DNA of 64,000 bases, taken from positions 4,430,107 through 4,494,106 of the forward strand of contig JANPYM010000001.1 in NCBI GenBank assembly GCA_025890175.1, read 5' to 3'. Position numbers and translations under genes: made by a program. A model generated the notes under the pieces. The model did no database searches and was not told the DNA's origin. It saw nothing but the letters and a program-made list of their open reading frames with translations. Origin of the DNA: Ciborinia camelliae. Its lineage: Eukaryota > Ascomycota > Leotiomycetes > Helotiales > Sclerotiniaceae. Of the stretch, positions 46,653-58,731 are shown piece after piece; position 1 is the stretch's first letter, and the number at the start of each line of letters is the position of its first letter.

Positions 46653-48484
46653 TTATGCGACGAGAGCGAGTGTTTGGTCTGGTTTTATCTTTCCTGCGAT
46701 ACCCAAATCTGCTTCTTCTCCTACGACGGCAGGGCCTCTTACTATGATCTGTTGTTGATTGTTAGTCGATAGTACTCATGAGAGAAGAGAATCAAACGGA
46801 AAGGATAAAGGGTGACTATACCTCTCCAAAGGAAGATGTATCAGAAGTCTGATACTCCTTGGTATCTTTCAAGAAGATTTCGACAGATGGTGGAGGCGCT
46901 CCGAAGTGTGAGTATTTCTCCGAACCATCGTCTACTCTGTAATCGTAGATACCAGTTTGTGATACAGCTCCTGCTACTTTTGACGCTGTGAGAGCGTAGA
47001 TAATTCTTGAGCCTGTGTAGATACGCAGATCTGAGAGTAGTTCAGCGCTCAAGGGCGTTGATGGAACGCCAATGGGTTCGGAAACATAAATTAGGCGGAG
47101 TTTGCCAGGCGATGTACCAATGATTGGGCGAAGGTGATCGTACATGCGGGAAAATACGGTGGCGAGAGGCATAACACCATGTTGTACTAAAGATCGAGTT
47201 TGGAACCAGTGAATGACTTGATAGAGTGGTGAAGTTAAGTTATCCTTAGTTTCGGCATGGAGCTTCGCAAGAGTGGTGGAAGATGCAACAACAATCGTTG
47301 GGGATGTACCTTTCGTTGCTAGGACGAGATCAGGGTCTTTGATAGCGACAGACGTTAGTGCTATGGAAGCGTTCGAGTAAAGTGCTGAAAGAGTTAAGAC
47401 TAAAGGATAAATCTTTGACAGTGGTTCCGCAGAGAGAAAGAGGTCTTTAGATGTGATACGTTGAATCGTGGGTATGGAGTATAGTTGACCTGACACTCCA
47501 GCCACCAATACTGATTGGGTATATTCCACGAGTTCTCCATTGGGCCAGAATGCAATAACTTTGTTAGGTTCCTTGCCGTTCTTGTCAACCACAGGAAGCT
47601 CAGATCCTGCATGAACCTCCTGATCTTGAAGAATCTCTTGCCAAGTAGAAACATTCACTGCTCCTCCAGTGCCTTTCGGTATTTCATTCCAGTCCATATG
47701 CTTGCTACCATCATCCACCACCCATATCATTTGCTTCAAAGATGGATTGGACTTAGTAACCGCATCAAAAGGGAAAGAACCGACAGCAGCAATAACTGTA
47801 TCCGCTTTAGACTTTTGTACCAATTCTATTAAGCTTTCGGGAGATTCGTCATATGGTAAAAGTATCGCACTGAGATCGTAGAAGGCACAAGCAAATAATG
47901 TGGCGAGGTATTCAATAGAATTTGGTAGGTATATGGCAACGTTGGTTCCTCCATTTTGTTTGATATGTTGGCCAATCAAATTAATCTGGCGAGTAACATC
48001 GGCTGCATAAAAGTTGTTAGCAAGGTGAAGGTGTCTCGGTGCAGTTGCACAAACCAAGCTTGTGAGTGACAAGTTTATCGAAACCATATATTGTCATAAG
48101 GTTACCAATTTCTCCAGTCTCCTTTCCTTCCCTATCAACAGCTCCAGTGACTGCCTTGCGCCATATGTCTCTCAAATCACCATTGCGCCCTGGGGCCCAT
48201 TTCGAGTCACCAGGGTCTTTAACATTGAGTCCTGAGTTGAGGGGAATGCCATGAGGGGAAGTATGATTTCTGAAGATGGCAGATTGGCCTTCTTGTCTGA
48301 CTGGTGATGCTTGTGATTGACGGGCCAAGAGCATAGGATGTGAATCCGGATCGCGAGACGTTATCACTGTGTAGGCAAAGAAGCCGATGAGAATACTAAC
48401 AATTAAGGTCGAATAAAGATCCCAATCGCTGAGAACACCCGTGATGCTCTCATCGAGATAGAGCATGAAATTATCGAATCCCAT
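46653..48484 (-). CDS. Membrane-anchored, divergent AMP-binding (acyl-CoA synthetase-like) protein
   Basis: Three exons on the minus strand: 48484-48106, 48002-46822 and 46748-46653, giving 551 residues. The first intron uses GTAACC with a GCTAAC branch and TATGCAG acceptor. A transmembrane helix lies at about 23-42 (STLIVSILIGFFAYTVI). From about 127 the fold follows adenylate-forming enzymes (NVAIYLPNSIEYLATLFAC, like the acyl-CoA synthetase N-domain; later LRLIYVSEPIG and IIVRGPAVVG). The nucleotide-binding signature (TSGTTGxPKG) is replaced at 275-289 by VIAFWPNGELVEYTQ. No C-terminal lysine subdomain of normal length is present, because the protein ends about 20 residues after IIVRGPAVVG. 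It is likely ER-bound and may not be an active ligase. It is divergent from the POM34-like gene. Confidence 0.85.
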
Positions 48485-49100
48485 CGTGAAAGATGTGCAA
48501 GATGTATTCGCATGAACGAGTTCAAGGAATATTCATGGATGTTAACAATCTTATTATTAGTTATTGATTGTTTCCAAAGCTGTCAAGCATTTTGGTGTTC
48601 AGAAAAGTCCGCCGGCGGGTATTTGATTGATATAATTCGAGACCAACTGTTGGAGCTTCACGCGCACACGGAGCGGGGTGATGGTATCCGGTACACCAAT
48701 CAATCGACAGGGGTGTTAAATTGCGCTAGTGCTAAGCAGAAGCGCGCCTTGAGCTTTGCTTTTGCTTTGCTTTAAGCCTTAACAGAAATCATGAAATGAC
48801 CAATTACTGATCAAAACAACAAGAAGAACAAATAAGAAGGGATTTATTTCTTCGATAATCTTCTCGACAAACAATAAGATGCTAACATAGGATTACTCGT
48901 GAATTCAATTAAAATCATACTAACCACAAGGATCAGGTAAAGTTAGCTTACTATCAACATAAAAAGTGAGTAGTTTGACTCCAAAGCCTTTGTTGACGTG
49001 ATGGTATGGTTTGAGATCTACAGCTTGCTAACAGCATATCCAGGAGCTCGTCAGCCTCTCAGCCTCTCAGCAAAGCTATCAAGCTTGCGAAATTTGGAAG
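48485..49100. promoter_or_regulatory. Divergent intergenic region, AMP-binding and POM34-like genes
   Basis: 616 bases between start codons must hold both promoters. A frame at 48512-48775 has no domain. No specific element can be named. Confidence 0.55.
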
Positions 49101-50021
49101 ATGTCTACCATGATACGTACTCCTACTACACCAGCAGCTCAACGGTCGTCGCCATCGTCGGTAGAAAAATCGACAGGAAAGTCGGTATTTGGGGAACCAC
49201 AACTTTCTACACCTCCGACTGGCACATGGAAACATCCGAAATTTGATGAAATCGCAAAACGACAAAATGCGGCCACTTTCACAGACCAAAATATGAGACA
49301 GCTTTTATGGAATGGTGTGGGTTTAATTGCATTATGGTACCTTGGTCAAACGCTTTGGAGAACGTAAGTTCATCAAAATCCATGATTGATAGTGTGTGCT
49401 AATTTTGACTTTAGATTTCCTGATTATTTCTTTGGCGAAGAAACATTTCCAACGGCCGCATCCTGGAGCTATCGGGTGATGGCATTCTGCCTGATCTTAA
49501 ACATTGCCGTCGCACTCCGCCCACTCTATACGGCGAGAGATGATATGGAAGATATTCCTTTGACACCTGCGCAACGAAAATTACTGGGGCTGAGACCCAG
49601 TTCAAGACCGCCTACGCCAGGCTCGAATTATGTGACCCCACCAAGATATAGGAGAACGTCGACACCCTTAAGTAGCTCGCCTGCGAGCAGAAGAGGAAGC
49701 CCAGCTTCTGGAAGTCCTTCCGGAAAACGGTCCGAGAGTCCTCATGCCCAAGATGGTCTGGAGAGTTTGGTAAATTCATTGGGGCCAGTCCACTCGCCAG
49801 GTGCAAGTCCTTTATTGCAGAAAACTTTGATGAGTGGAAGTGGCAACCGAAGGTCTTCTTACGGCTCATCATATCCTCTTGGTCGGTCGATAGGTGAGCC
49901 TGGAACTCCTGGCACGCCAAGTCCATTGGGTGGTGCGAAGACATCAAGTGTAGGACTAAACAATAAATGGCTCTATGAGAAGGGAAGGAGAAATTCGGGG
50001 AACGCCCGATTGTATACATAG
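49101..50021 (+). CDS. POM34: Nuclear pore membrane protein, POM34-like
   Basis: Two exons, 49101-49363 and 49415-50021, give 289 residues. Two hydrophobic helices lie close together at about 67-84 (LLWNGVGLIALWYLG) and 106-124 (YRVMAFCLILNIAVAL), with DYFFGEETFP in the short loop. Both termini would face the same side and are Ser/Pro-rich (TPRQ-type, RRTSTPLSSSPASRRGSP). This double-TM layout with the PLTPAQRKLLGL motif after the second helix is the pattern of fungal Pom34 nucleoporins, which anchor the pore in the nuclear envelope with Pom152 and Ndc1. The symbol is given by architecture and motif recognition. The gene is 337 bases upstream of the HID1 gene on the same strand. Confidence 0.85.
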
Positions 50022-50358
50022 ATTTTAGACATGGTGGATTCCGGATAGATACCCTTCTTCCCCGCGTTAGTTTTATTTGTACCCGCAATTTCAATAATTC
50101 AACCAGACATTAACGTTACCCCGGATGATTGTCAGTTTCCTCCAAGCCACTTTGTGAATCGAGTTTGGGTTGAAAAATCCATGATCATGAATTGGTTTTG
50201 GTTTGGTTTTGTGATACTTGTGAATCATAGCTTAGCACGTGAAGATTAGCTCAAAATGAAGGCTATCCTATCGACCAATACAAAGAAGCTTCGTCAACAA
50301 TCTAGAACATTTATATTTTGAACGACGACTACACTCCAGATGCAAGGCACAATTAAGG
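50022..50358. other. Short intergenic region between POM34-like and HID1 genes
   Basis: Holds the 3' end of one gene and the promoter of the next; no other feature seen. Confidence 0.5.
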
Positions 50359-53300
50359 ATGGGAGCCTCCGACTCGAAATTAATATTTAAGAAGGGTATC
50401 TTCAGACTTTCAGAGGACAAGATTATTCCCGCCGATGACCCATATTGGGCTTCTGTAAGCTGATCACGTCTCTTCGGCAGCGACATTACTGATTGAACCT
50501 TGATTACCTAGTTTTGGGAGCTACCGGAATCCACAGAAGATATCTTCAGTCTCTTCTCTCCGGCAGATATTCGAAGAACTCGCGATACAGCATTAGAAAA
50601 CCTAGAGACCCTAATATTAGCAATAACAAGTCGACTGTTCGTTCTCCGCCATCACCCCTCATTCCCCCATCCGGAATTTGCTCCAGAAAGAGATGCATTG
50701 AATTGCATTCGAATCCTCACACGCATTCTACCATACATTTATGAAGCGGAGAAACTACAATCATGGGAAGAGACGTTCTTTTGGGGTGTGAGGAGGAAAC
50801 GGACACGGTACCCAGCCGCAGATTAATATTGATTAATTCAGTCACTGACTGTGTTTAGCAAGGCGGCCCTGGCCCGAGACGTGATATTCGATGAGTCCCA
50901 GGAAGAATTACAAAAACTCGAAGCCGCGGCGCAAGAGTTCGAAGAAGTTAAGCCCTTGGCAGAAGAATTGATCGATACATTGATCGATTTGTTGTTCTTC
51001 GCAGACTTCACCCTCCCAAAACCACAGAATACCAAGAACAAAGTATCATATGCCATTTGGCAAAGCGGAGTCGGATGCAATACACCGGTCGGGACGAGTA
51101 AGGAGTTTGAAAACAACCGCACTGAGATACTAAGGTTGCTCTTGACTTTGACCAGCCAGAGCATGTACATGTCGGCGAACTTGCTTCCTGTACAAGGTGT
51201 AAAGGCCATCACATATATCGCCACATGCCCAGACAAGCAGGTTGTACTATCTGTGTTATGTTCCCTGCTGAATACTGTAAGGTCATATTTATCCTCATTT
51301 ATACATGAAGACTAACTCGTACGAAGACCTTGAAATACAACCCGGCAAAATGGCAAGTACCATATAATGTCCAAGTCTTCAAAGATCCGAAACAAATATT
51401 GGTCACGTATGCATTGCAGGTCAGTCAACATACCACCCATTGGCCACAGAGTCTAATACTCGAACTCGTAGTTTTTGCTTGCCATTCTCCTATATCCAAT
51501 ACCCGAATCTGGTCCAGCTCAAGCCAAGAAAAGTAAGACTTTAATATCTTTCTGTCTATGGATCTCAACTAACATTATTAGACTATTTCCGTCATTTCCT
51601 TGGCCGTCTACATAGACCCCAAGATTTTCAGTTCATTGTAGATGGAATGACGAGAATCTTGAATCAGCCTATGAATGCTACCACTTCCTATCTTCCAGGA
51701 AATCAATCATACGCAAAATGTGCTTCAGAAATGATCATGCTATTCTGGGAAATTACCCAGTGCAATAAACGATTCAGATCTTTCTTAATTGATACAGATC
51801 GGGCACACGATTTCCTTATTCTTATTATCTTCTATTCTCTTGAATACAGATTAGATGCATCGAAACAAGGAGTTGTACGGATGTGTATCTTTATCTTACA
51901 GACCTTGAGTGTGGAGCCGAACTTTGGGAAGAACCTGAACAAGAGATTTGAAGCCCAGGATACTTTACCAATGAGTATCAGACTTCTGTCGTTTAACGGA
52001 ACATACGCCGATTTCCTTATCCAGGTAGGTATCCTGCATATGTCATTTTGTTGGCACTGCTGATCAAGAATAGTCCATTTACAATATAATAACAACAAGC
52101 CAAGGAAAACTGACAGCCATCTATCCAGCGTTACTGGCAGTGATAAATAATATTGCTGCTTACCTTCAAAATATCAGCGCTTCTACATCTTCGAAACTCC
52201 TACAACTATTTGCATCAATGTCATCACCAGGATTCCTGCTATCGAATGATAGCAATCACGATCTTCTGCAATCTTTGTTAGAGAGTATGAATGCTATTAT
52301 CGAGCATCAGTACCCTAGTAAGTTTTTCGGTTATCAGCATCTCTCTGATCAAAGTTGGAAGCTAATCATTTATTCAGAAAATCCCAATTTTGTGTACGCC
52401 ATACTGAAGAACAAGAAGAAATTTGAAGGTATACAATCAATCTTCATATGTTGAAGTTACGACTGACTCTGAATTAGCTTTACGACACTTTACTTTGGAA
52501 AGTGGCCAGGAAGAGATAGAACGAAGAAACAGGCGAAAGAAGGAACGTCAAGCCGAATCAGGAGATGTAGATGGTGGAAGAGGCTCTGCGGACAGTATGC
52601 GGAGCCCATCTATAAGTCATCAACGAGGGCCGTCAGCACTTAGTAATGTGCCGGAGGAGGATACATTTGCTATTGGAGATGATGAAGATGAAGATAGTGA
52701 CGGCGAGGAGCGTCCTACTCCAGCAGCATCAACTCCTACAGAACATCCTTCAAGGGCTTCATCGGTATCTTCGAGTATTGATGATACAGTTCCGGCGCAA
52801 CTACGGGGAATGTCAGAAAAGGCCAGGGGGAAAATGCCTGGTATGTATTTTTATTTCTACATCGGGTCGCTGAAGAAAGGTTACTAACTAGCAATAGCTG
52901 GCATGCCCACATTTTCCAGACATAATAGCACAACAAGCTTGAGTAGCTACGCAGCATTTTCATCGAGTGGCGCATTTGAACCTACTCCTCAATGGATAGA
53001 AACATGGCTTCCCGAACTCCCGCTCCATACAACATTAACTCTAATTGATCAAATTGCTTCGCTCCTCTCGAATCTCAACAATCCTTCTGATATCGCTTCA
53101 ACCAATATTCTCCGCACGATTCAAAAGGCCGAAATAAGAGGAATAGACACAACAGACATTCGCATTCATTCCTTTGAGTGGACACCTTTATCACTTGGTT
53201 GGTACGAGTCCCTACTCTGGGCATTCGTCTTCACATCCGAAATGCAGGTTGCCAAAGGTACAATAGGCGTCTGGAATGGGACGGCAATCAAATTATTCAG

Positions 53301-53535
53301 AGTTCAAGAAGTAGCAGCACATGGTCCTACATTTAGTTCCCCGAGAGGTGCAGTTGATGCCGTGGGCAGTACTATTGTAAGTAGGCTCGGTAGCATGAAT
53401 TTGAGAGGTGTGGCACAGGGTGGTACGGCTTCAGCTGGAAATGGCGGCGGTGTTGGAGGAGGTATTGTGAGGACCGGCACGGGAGGATCTACAAGAAATG
53501 AATCGCCGTTGGGGGGTAGAAGTGCGATTATTTGA
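50359..53535 (+). CDS. HID1: HID1 family protein
   Basis: Ten exons: 50359-50454, 50512-50807, 50859-51276, 51327-51419, 51472-51532, 51582-52024, 52074-52317, 52378-52428, 52478-52840 and 52898-53535. All phases fit, giving 900 residues. The N-terminus MGASDSKLIFKKGIFRLSED parallels animal HID1, including Gly2 for N-myristoylation. The helical body (FWELPESTEDIFSLFSPADI; YNPAKWQVPYNVQVFKDPKQ; RHFLGRLHRPQDFQFIVDGM) is typical. An acidic and Ser-rich insert lies at about 575-650 (DDEDEDSDGEERPTP), followed by the conserved C-terminal domain (WIETWLPELPLHTTLTLIDQ; FEWTPLSLGWYESLLWAFVF). HID1 proteins are peripheral Golgi/trans-Golgi factors in secretory traffic. Introns are 49-60 bases. The Gly-rich tail is variable. 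Confidence 0.95.
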
Positions 53536-54453
53536 GGGATCGGCATGGTCAGTTTAGAATTGGGCAGCTGTATGGTGCAAGTAAGTAGGCGCAAAGCTTG
53601 TTTGTTTGTATACATGCATGCAATTTGGCAATGGCATAGGCATTAACAGGCGAGATTTACTTCAGCGTTGGCGTATCAGGGGGGAGAAACTGGGGCTAGT
53701 CGCATATAAGATATGTGGTATTAAATATCGTGGTGAGCAATTCTCGAAAATCAAAATTAGATGAGAATTGTCTCTACCCCTTTCCTTTCGTACTGTGGCG
53801 AAAGCGCCACACACAATATAATTTTCCAAACATCGAAAACCCGAATAAATTAAATCAAGTTTTAGCACGGAAGTACGCATAGTTTCTAGAATCGTATCGA
53901 TGATCATGTATACCTATATATCTAGGTGAAGAGGAGATCCCAGAAATAAGGGGTCTGTGGCTGTGTATTTACATCAATCCATACTCGCTAGATAATGGGG
54001 ATGTACTGGACGTATTAATAATAAGTCTTCCAATCTTTGTATTTCGTCGTGCTTGTTGTGTGGGTGTTTCCCGTCACACTGTTGTTCCTGGTCGATCTTC
54101 ATGATTGCCAAATTGTGGAATATGAAGAGTGTGGCACCGGTGATCATTTTCGAGTTGGCACGTGGGAGCTTACGCCACGCGTGGCTTAAGCTTAATGTGA
54201 GCTGAGCTCCTCTCCAGTCTTAAAGCCAATGGTTAATTTTTGTGGATTGAGTGGGAGTGAGAGATAACCTTATCGATCAATCTTTTGGGGGTGGGTATTG
54301 CAAGTTTCTTTCCGGGATTTGGATCTTGGATATTCAAGAGGATTCTGAGCTGAGAGCTTTCAGGGAGAAAGAAGTTTGGTTTTGTCGGTTTGCACGCGCC
54401 CGCGCAGAGCTATTTGCAGTTGTCGTCACCTGAATTCGAGGGGAGCACCCATA
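53536..54453. other. Intergenic, HID1 to epoxide-hydrolase-like gene
   Basis: No gene supported. Contains CACGTGG near 54160 and a G-rich stretch just before the next start. Confidence 0.5.
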
Positions 54454-56261
54454 ATGGAAAGAAGCACGGTGCTTTCCAGCGATGCGGGGCACGCTGGGGA
54501 TACTACAGGGACGGGTGAAAGAGGTGAGGAGGAGGTGGTGAAGAAGTATAAGATTCATGTGAGTATTTTTTAATGTTTGCCCTTTCATAGACGAGCTAGA
54601 GTACACAAACTAGAGTGTTCGAGGAAATTGGGGCTAGCATGGGATGAATGGCACGGGACTAATGGGATGACATGATAGGTTAGTTCGAAATATGTTGATT
54701 TGACGAAGAAGAAATTGGAGTTGACGCGATTACCGCATGAGAGGCCTAGGGAGGGGGAAGAGAGTGATGGTGAGGGGGAAGGGGGAGAGTTGAATGAGGA
54801 GGGGGTGGTGACCAAGAGGGAGATTGAGGGGTTAATTGATTATTGGTATGTATGATCTATCTAAGTGTTCTTGTCTATTTATTTATCCTAGGGCTGGCGA
54901 TCATAAAGGAAAGGAGGAGACAAAAGCTAACGTATATCTATGCGCAAAGGCTAGAAGACTATTCCTGGCGAACACGAGAAGGTTATTATAATGATACGTA
55001 TCCGCAATATCGCACTACATTTACGATTCCGGAATCCAATCCCACTACCAATATTAATGTGCAAAATGAATCGAGTCAAACTCTTCGCATTCATTTCTTG
55101 CATGTACGAAGTCCGCGCGCAAATGCGGTTCCGTTGTTGCTAGTTCCTAGTTTTCCGAATAGTAATTTGAGTCTGGATTTAGGTGAATTGGCTAAGGAAT
55201 TATGTGAGCCAGAAGTTGTGGGTGAGGATGCACAAGATCAGAGACAGGGACACAAGCAAGCTTTTCATGTTGTGATACCATCGATTCCAGGCACGGGGTT
55301 TAGCGATGAGCTACCTGGATCTAGAGGGGATGTGATCAAAGAGACTGCGAGATTATTTGGACGACTGATGAACAGATTAGGATATGAATATTATATTGCG
55401 TCGATGATGGGATCTGGGAGGGAGAGGGGTGGAGAAATTGATTATTATTTAGGGAGGGAGATTGGAAATTTGGAGGAGTGTAGAGGTGTGCATTTGATTG
55501 AGCCAAGGTGGGGAGTTCCGACTGTTAAAGAAGGGGTTTGGGATTGGGTCAGGTGGAAGGTAGCGTTGTTTTTTCACGCGGGTATTTGGGGGTATGAGAA
55601 GGGGGACTGGAAGAGCTTGAGTTTGGAGGCGAAGAAGGGAGAACAGAAAGTGTCGACGAAGATGTTGTTGGGTGGGAAGAAGAGGAAGAAGAGATATGGA
55701 GCTGTGGCGACTATAGGTTTGAGAGAGCCGGATACTTTGGCTTATGCGCTTTGTGATTCTCCGGTTGGACTGTTGAGTTTTGTGGCGACGGCATTAAGGA
55801 AGAAAAGCTCGAAACATCAATTGGGTAAAGAGAAAATCATTGATCTTTGTCAATTGTTTTGGTTTCCTGGTCCTGAAGCCGCATTGCGATATTATGCAAA
55901 TGCGATACTGGAAAGTGAGCAGTCGGAGGGAGGAAAGGGGAATGCGAAGGGAAAGAGAGTTGCGATCACGGTATTTGATGGAGATGGAGATGGAGAGTCA
56001 GCTGGATATAGTCCTCCTGCTTGGGGAATGGGTAGACACGAAGTTGTCTTTGTTCAAAGAGCTAGCGGAAAACCTGGACTATTGGGATGGGAAAGATTGG
56101 ACGTTATTTTCGAAGGTATTCGTAGTTTGGCGAAGGAAGTAATTAGATTGGATGATAAGATTCAATTGCGAAGATTGGAAGAAGTAGTTGGGAATGGGGA
56201 TGATAACGGACATGGCATGCAACTTGATGTTGAAAGTCCGGATACGATTGTTGCTGGTTAA
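54454..56261 (+). CDS. Epoxide-hydrolase-like protein with degenerate active site
   Basis: Three exons, 54454-54558, 54679-54845 and 54950-56261, give 527 residues. The N-terminal EHN domain is clear: VSSKYVDLTKKKLELTRLP, then LIDYW, LEDYSWRTREGYYNDTYPQY and IHFLHVRSPR. An alpha/beta-hydrolase core follows (PLLLVPSFPNSNLSLD; HVVIPSIPGTGFSDELPG). In active microsomal-type enzymes these regions carry an HGWPGS oxyanion motif and a GGDWG nucleophile. Here they read VPSFPNS (about 156-162) and IASMMGSGRERGG (about 240-252), so the nucleophile Asp is absent. The C-terminal GHF-type histidine site is also not evident. The protein may be an inactive relative or use another chemistry. A Lys/Arg-rich insert (GGKKRKKRYG) is also unusual. 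No signal peptide. Confidence 0.8.
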
Positions 56262-58731
56262 AGTGACGAGCACGAACAACCAGAAGATAAGATGAGTGTT
56301 GATATGATGAGAGCGCGAAGATAAGGTGGATATAATACAGAGCGAGGTGGGTATATGGGATGGAGTGCTAATGAGGAACGATTTGTTTTGAGATACCAGT
56401 GGAGTTAGTGTTAACTTACCGGCGCATATACAATCCTTCTTTGATAATTTCATATTCATGACTTGCATACCAGAGATGAGAAGTAAACCTCTCTGAAAAA
56501 CATATCAAATGCCAAGAAATCAGTTTGAACCTGAAAAGATAGACGCCGCGCTTGTTGCCAGGCGGCAGATATGTGATCGACCCGGTCAAGGGAATGACAA
56601 GGGGCTTGCATATAGATGCCTTTTCTCCACAGGTCTTTGAAACGTGCTCGGGAAAGAAGTTTGGTTGGAGGCCGTATTCATCCTCCTAGAAATGGTTGTT
56701 AAGGTTGATCGATCTAAAGATCATTCAACAAAATTGTTAAATGCGATATGTCGTATATGGGAGGCTTAAATCTTGCTGCACCTCTGAGGCCAGAAGGGCG
56801 CCAAGTAACATTGGAGGTCTTGCGGTGAAGGTTTGTGAGCCTCGAAGGAGGTATTTATGGGCTGGCTGTGATCATAGGATGTCATAGGTGTAAATTTTGG
56901 CAGGTATGAGTTTCGTGTTGGTGAGTCGAGATTCATGGCTTGAGCATTTATGATGGTACAACTTTGTGTCTGACACTGTGATAATGGTTGTAAGACTATT
57001 TTTTCATGCTAGACGGTGACGATGACGTGCTGGGTGGACGAGCATGATACATGATACATGATACATGATACTTGATACATGATACATGATACATGATGCG
57101 CGATACGTGATATTAACTCGTAATGGTGGAAGGGAACCCAATAGGAGAAAAAGCGGAATTCTCGTTAATAAATGAGCAACTAAAATCTGTAAGCTGATTA
57201 TACACCTAATAATAATGCTGTGATCTATGATATTTTTGTGTTACTCAGGAGTCCGTAGAGTAACCTTAAATCCCGCAATGCAAGCTCACATGCTAATCAA
57301 TACGATAAATGCATATGGATGCTTTCGGAATTCGATGCTTTCTTATCTGACGATTGAAATACCGGTGTACAGTACACAGCATCAATGTACGAGATCTGCA
57401 ACGGCGTCCGGTAACGTTACCGTTTTAGGATGGGATGTTTTCTCCAAATGTGGTATCCTCCCCGATAAAATAAACTATTAGAGGTAGGAACTGGAGGGAA
57501 CTTGGAAGGCCGGGGAGGTTCAAGAATGGAATGCATGGCGTTAAATAGCCGCCATCACCATGGCATTGCATCGCTATCGCCATCATCTCATGAATTATTG
57601 GAAGGCTAAACTGGACAGTGAAGATCGATCTTTTGGGGACTAGAACTAGAACCATGCAAGAATGTTCAGATGTGAGTAACGAACCCTCAAGCGTCAAGCA
57701 TCAAGCGTCAAGCAGCACCTGCAAGCTCCAGCTAGGTCCGTCCCTATTACTTTATTAAACTAGGTAGGTATTGATGTTACTAACTTTGAACGACTCCCGA
57801 CCACCGGTAAACCATTTTCTACAGGGGATATACTGGAAAATTCATCAATTCTTTTCATCTACCTACTAGGGGGAGGCTAGGAGAATGCGGTAGCAAGATG
57901 CCAGATAGACAGGCAGGTAGACTAAGACTAGCAATGGACGTTTGAAGTTTGAAGTTTCCAATAATGGAAGTTCACACAATTTACAAACCTACAACCTTTC
58001 TAGCTGGCCGATAGGAAAACTTTATTTTTCATTCACTCTCGCTCTCTCACGCACACACACTCTCTCTCGCTCTCTCTCTTTTTACCGTGTACAATATACG
58101 ATATACAATATACTCGTAGTATATACTTCACTTGCTCCTCCAGCTCCTCCTATTTGCTTCCTCTTCTGCTCACTTTTTTTTAATTGTGCCCCTTCCACCT
58201 CTTATCTTATCATACCCACCCAGATACGAGTACATCTAATATTCCCTTTTGATCTGTCGAATCGTACCGGTACCAATTCCAATTTCACAAAGGGGGGGCT
58301 CGGTTCTTCAAACAATTATTCAATCGGTGCATGACGATCTAATTTGAAGGCCGAAGCTAAAAGAACAATCATATTATCATACTCGAGTACCCATTGCAAT
58401 TTCCCGCCAAGGGTTGACAAAAAATAACAAAGACGACTCTCTCTGGACTTCGTCATTTCATTTTCAACCCTCGGAACCTTTTTCTTTCTCCCTCTCCTTC
58501 GCCCCTGTGTCTACTACAAATACAACACAACACACCGTCCGAGGAATCTTTCGCAGACTGCCTTTCGCGACTTCCTCGGGTCTGTGACCCATCATACAAT
58601 GCATTCCGTGTAAACGGGGGATCGGATATTCGTCGTACTCGAGTTGCGAACACTTTTGATATCGTTCGAGGGCGCGTTGCGGAGCATTGACGATAACAGC
58701 GTCTTCAAGCTCTTCTTCCATAGCCACCAAG
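56262..58731. other. Intergenic with ATGATAC repeats and the TRK leader
   Basis: No gene supported. It includes the 7-bp repeat listed below, a CAAGCGTCAAGC repeat near 57690-57712, CTCTCG/ACACAC runs (58035-58080) and a CT-rich leader to the TRK gene. A minus-strand frame at 58464-58796 overlaps the TRK first exon and is a shadow. Confidence 0.55.
57043..57112. repeat. 7-bp tandem repeat, unit ATGATAC, about 10 copies
   Basis: A mostly perfect array with changes near 57070 and 57100. A shorter array of the same unit lies at 31970-32000. Confidence 0.9.
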
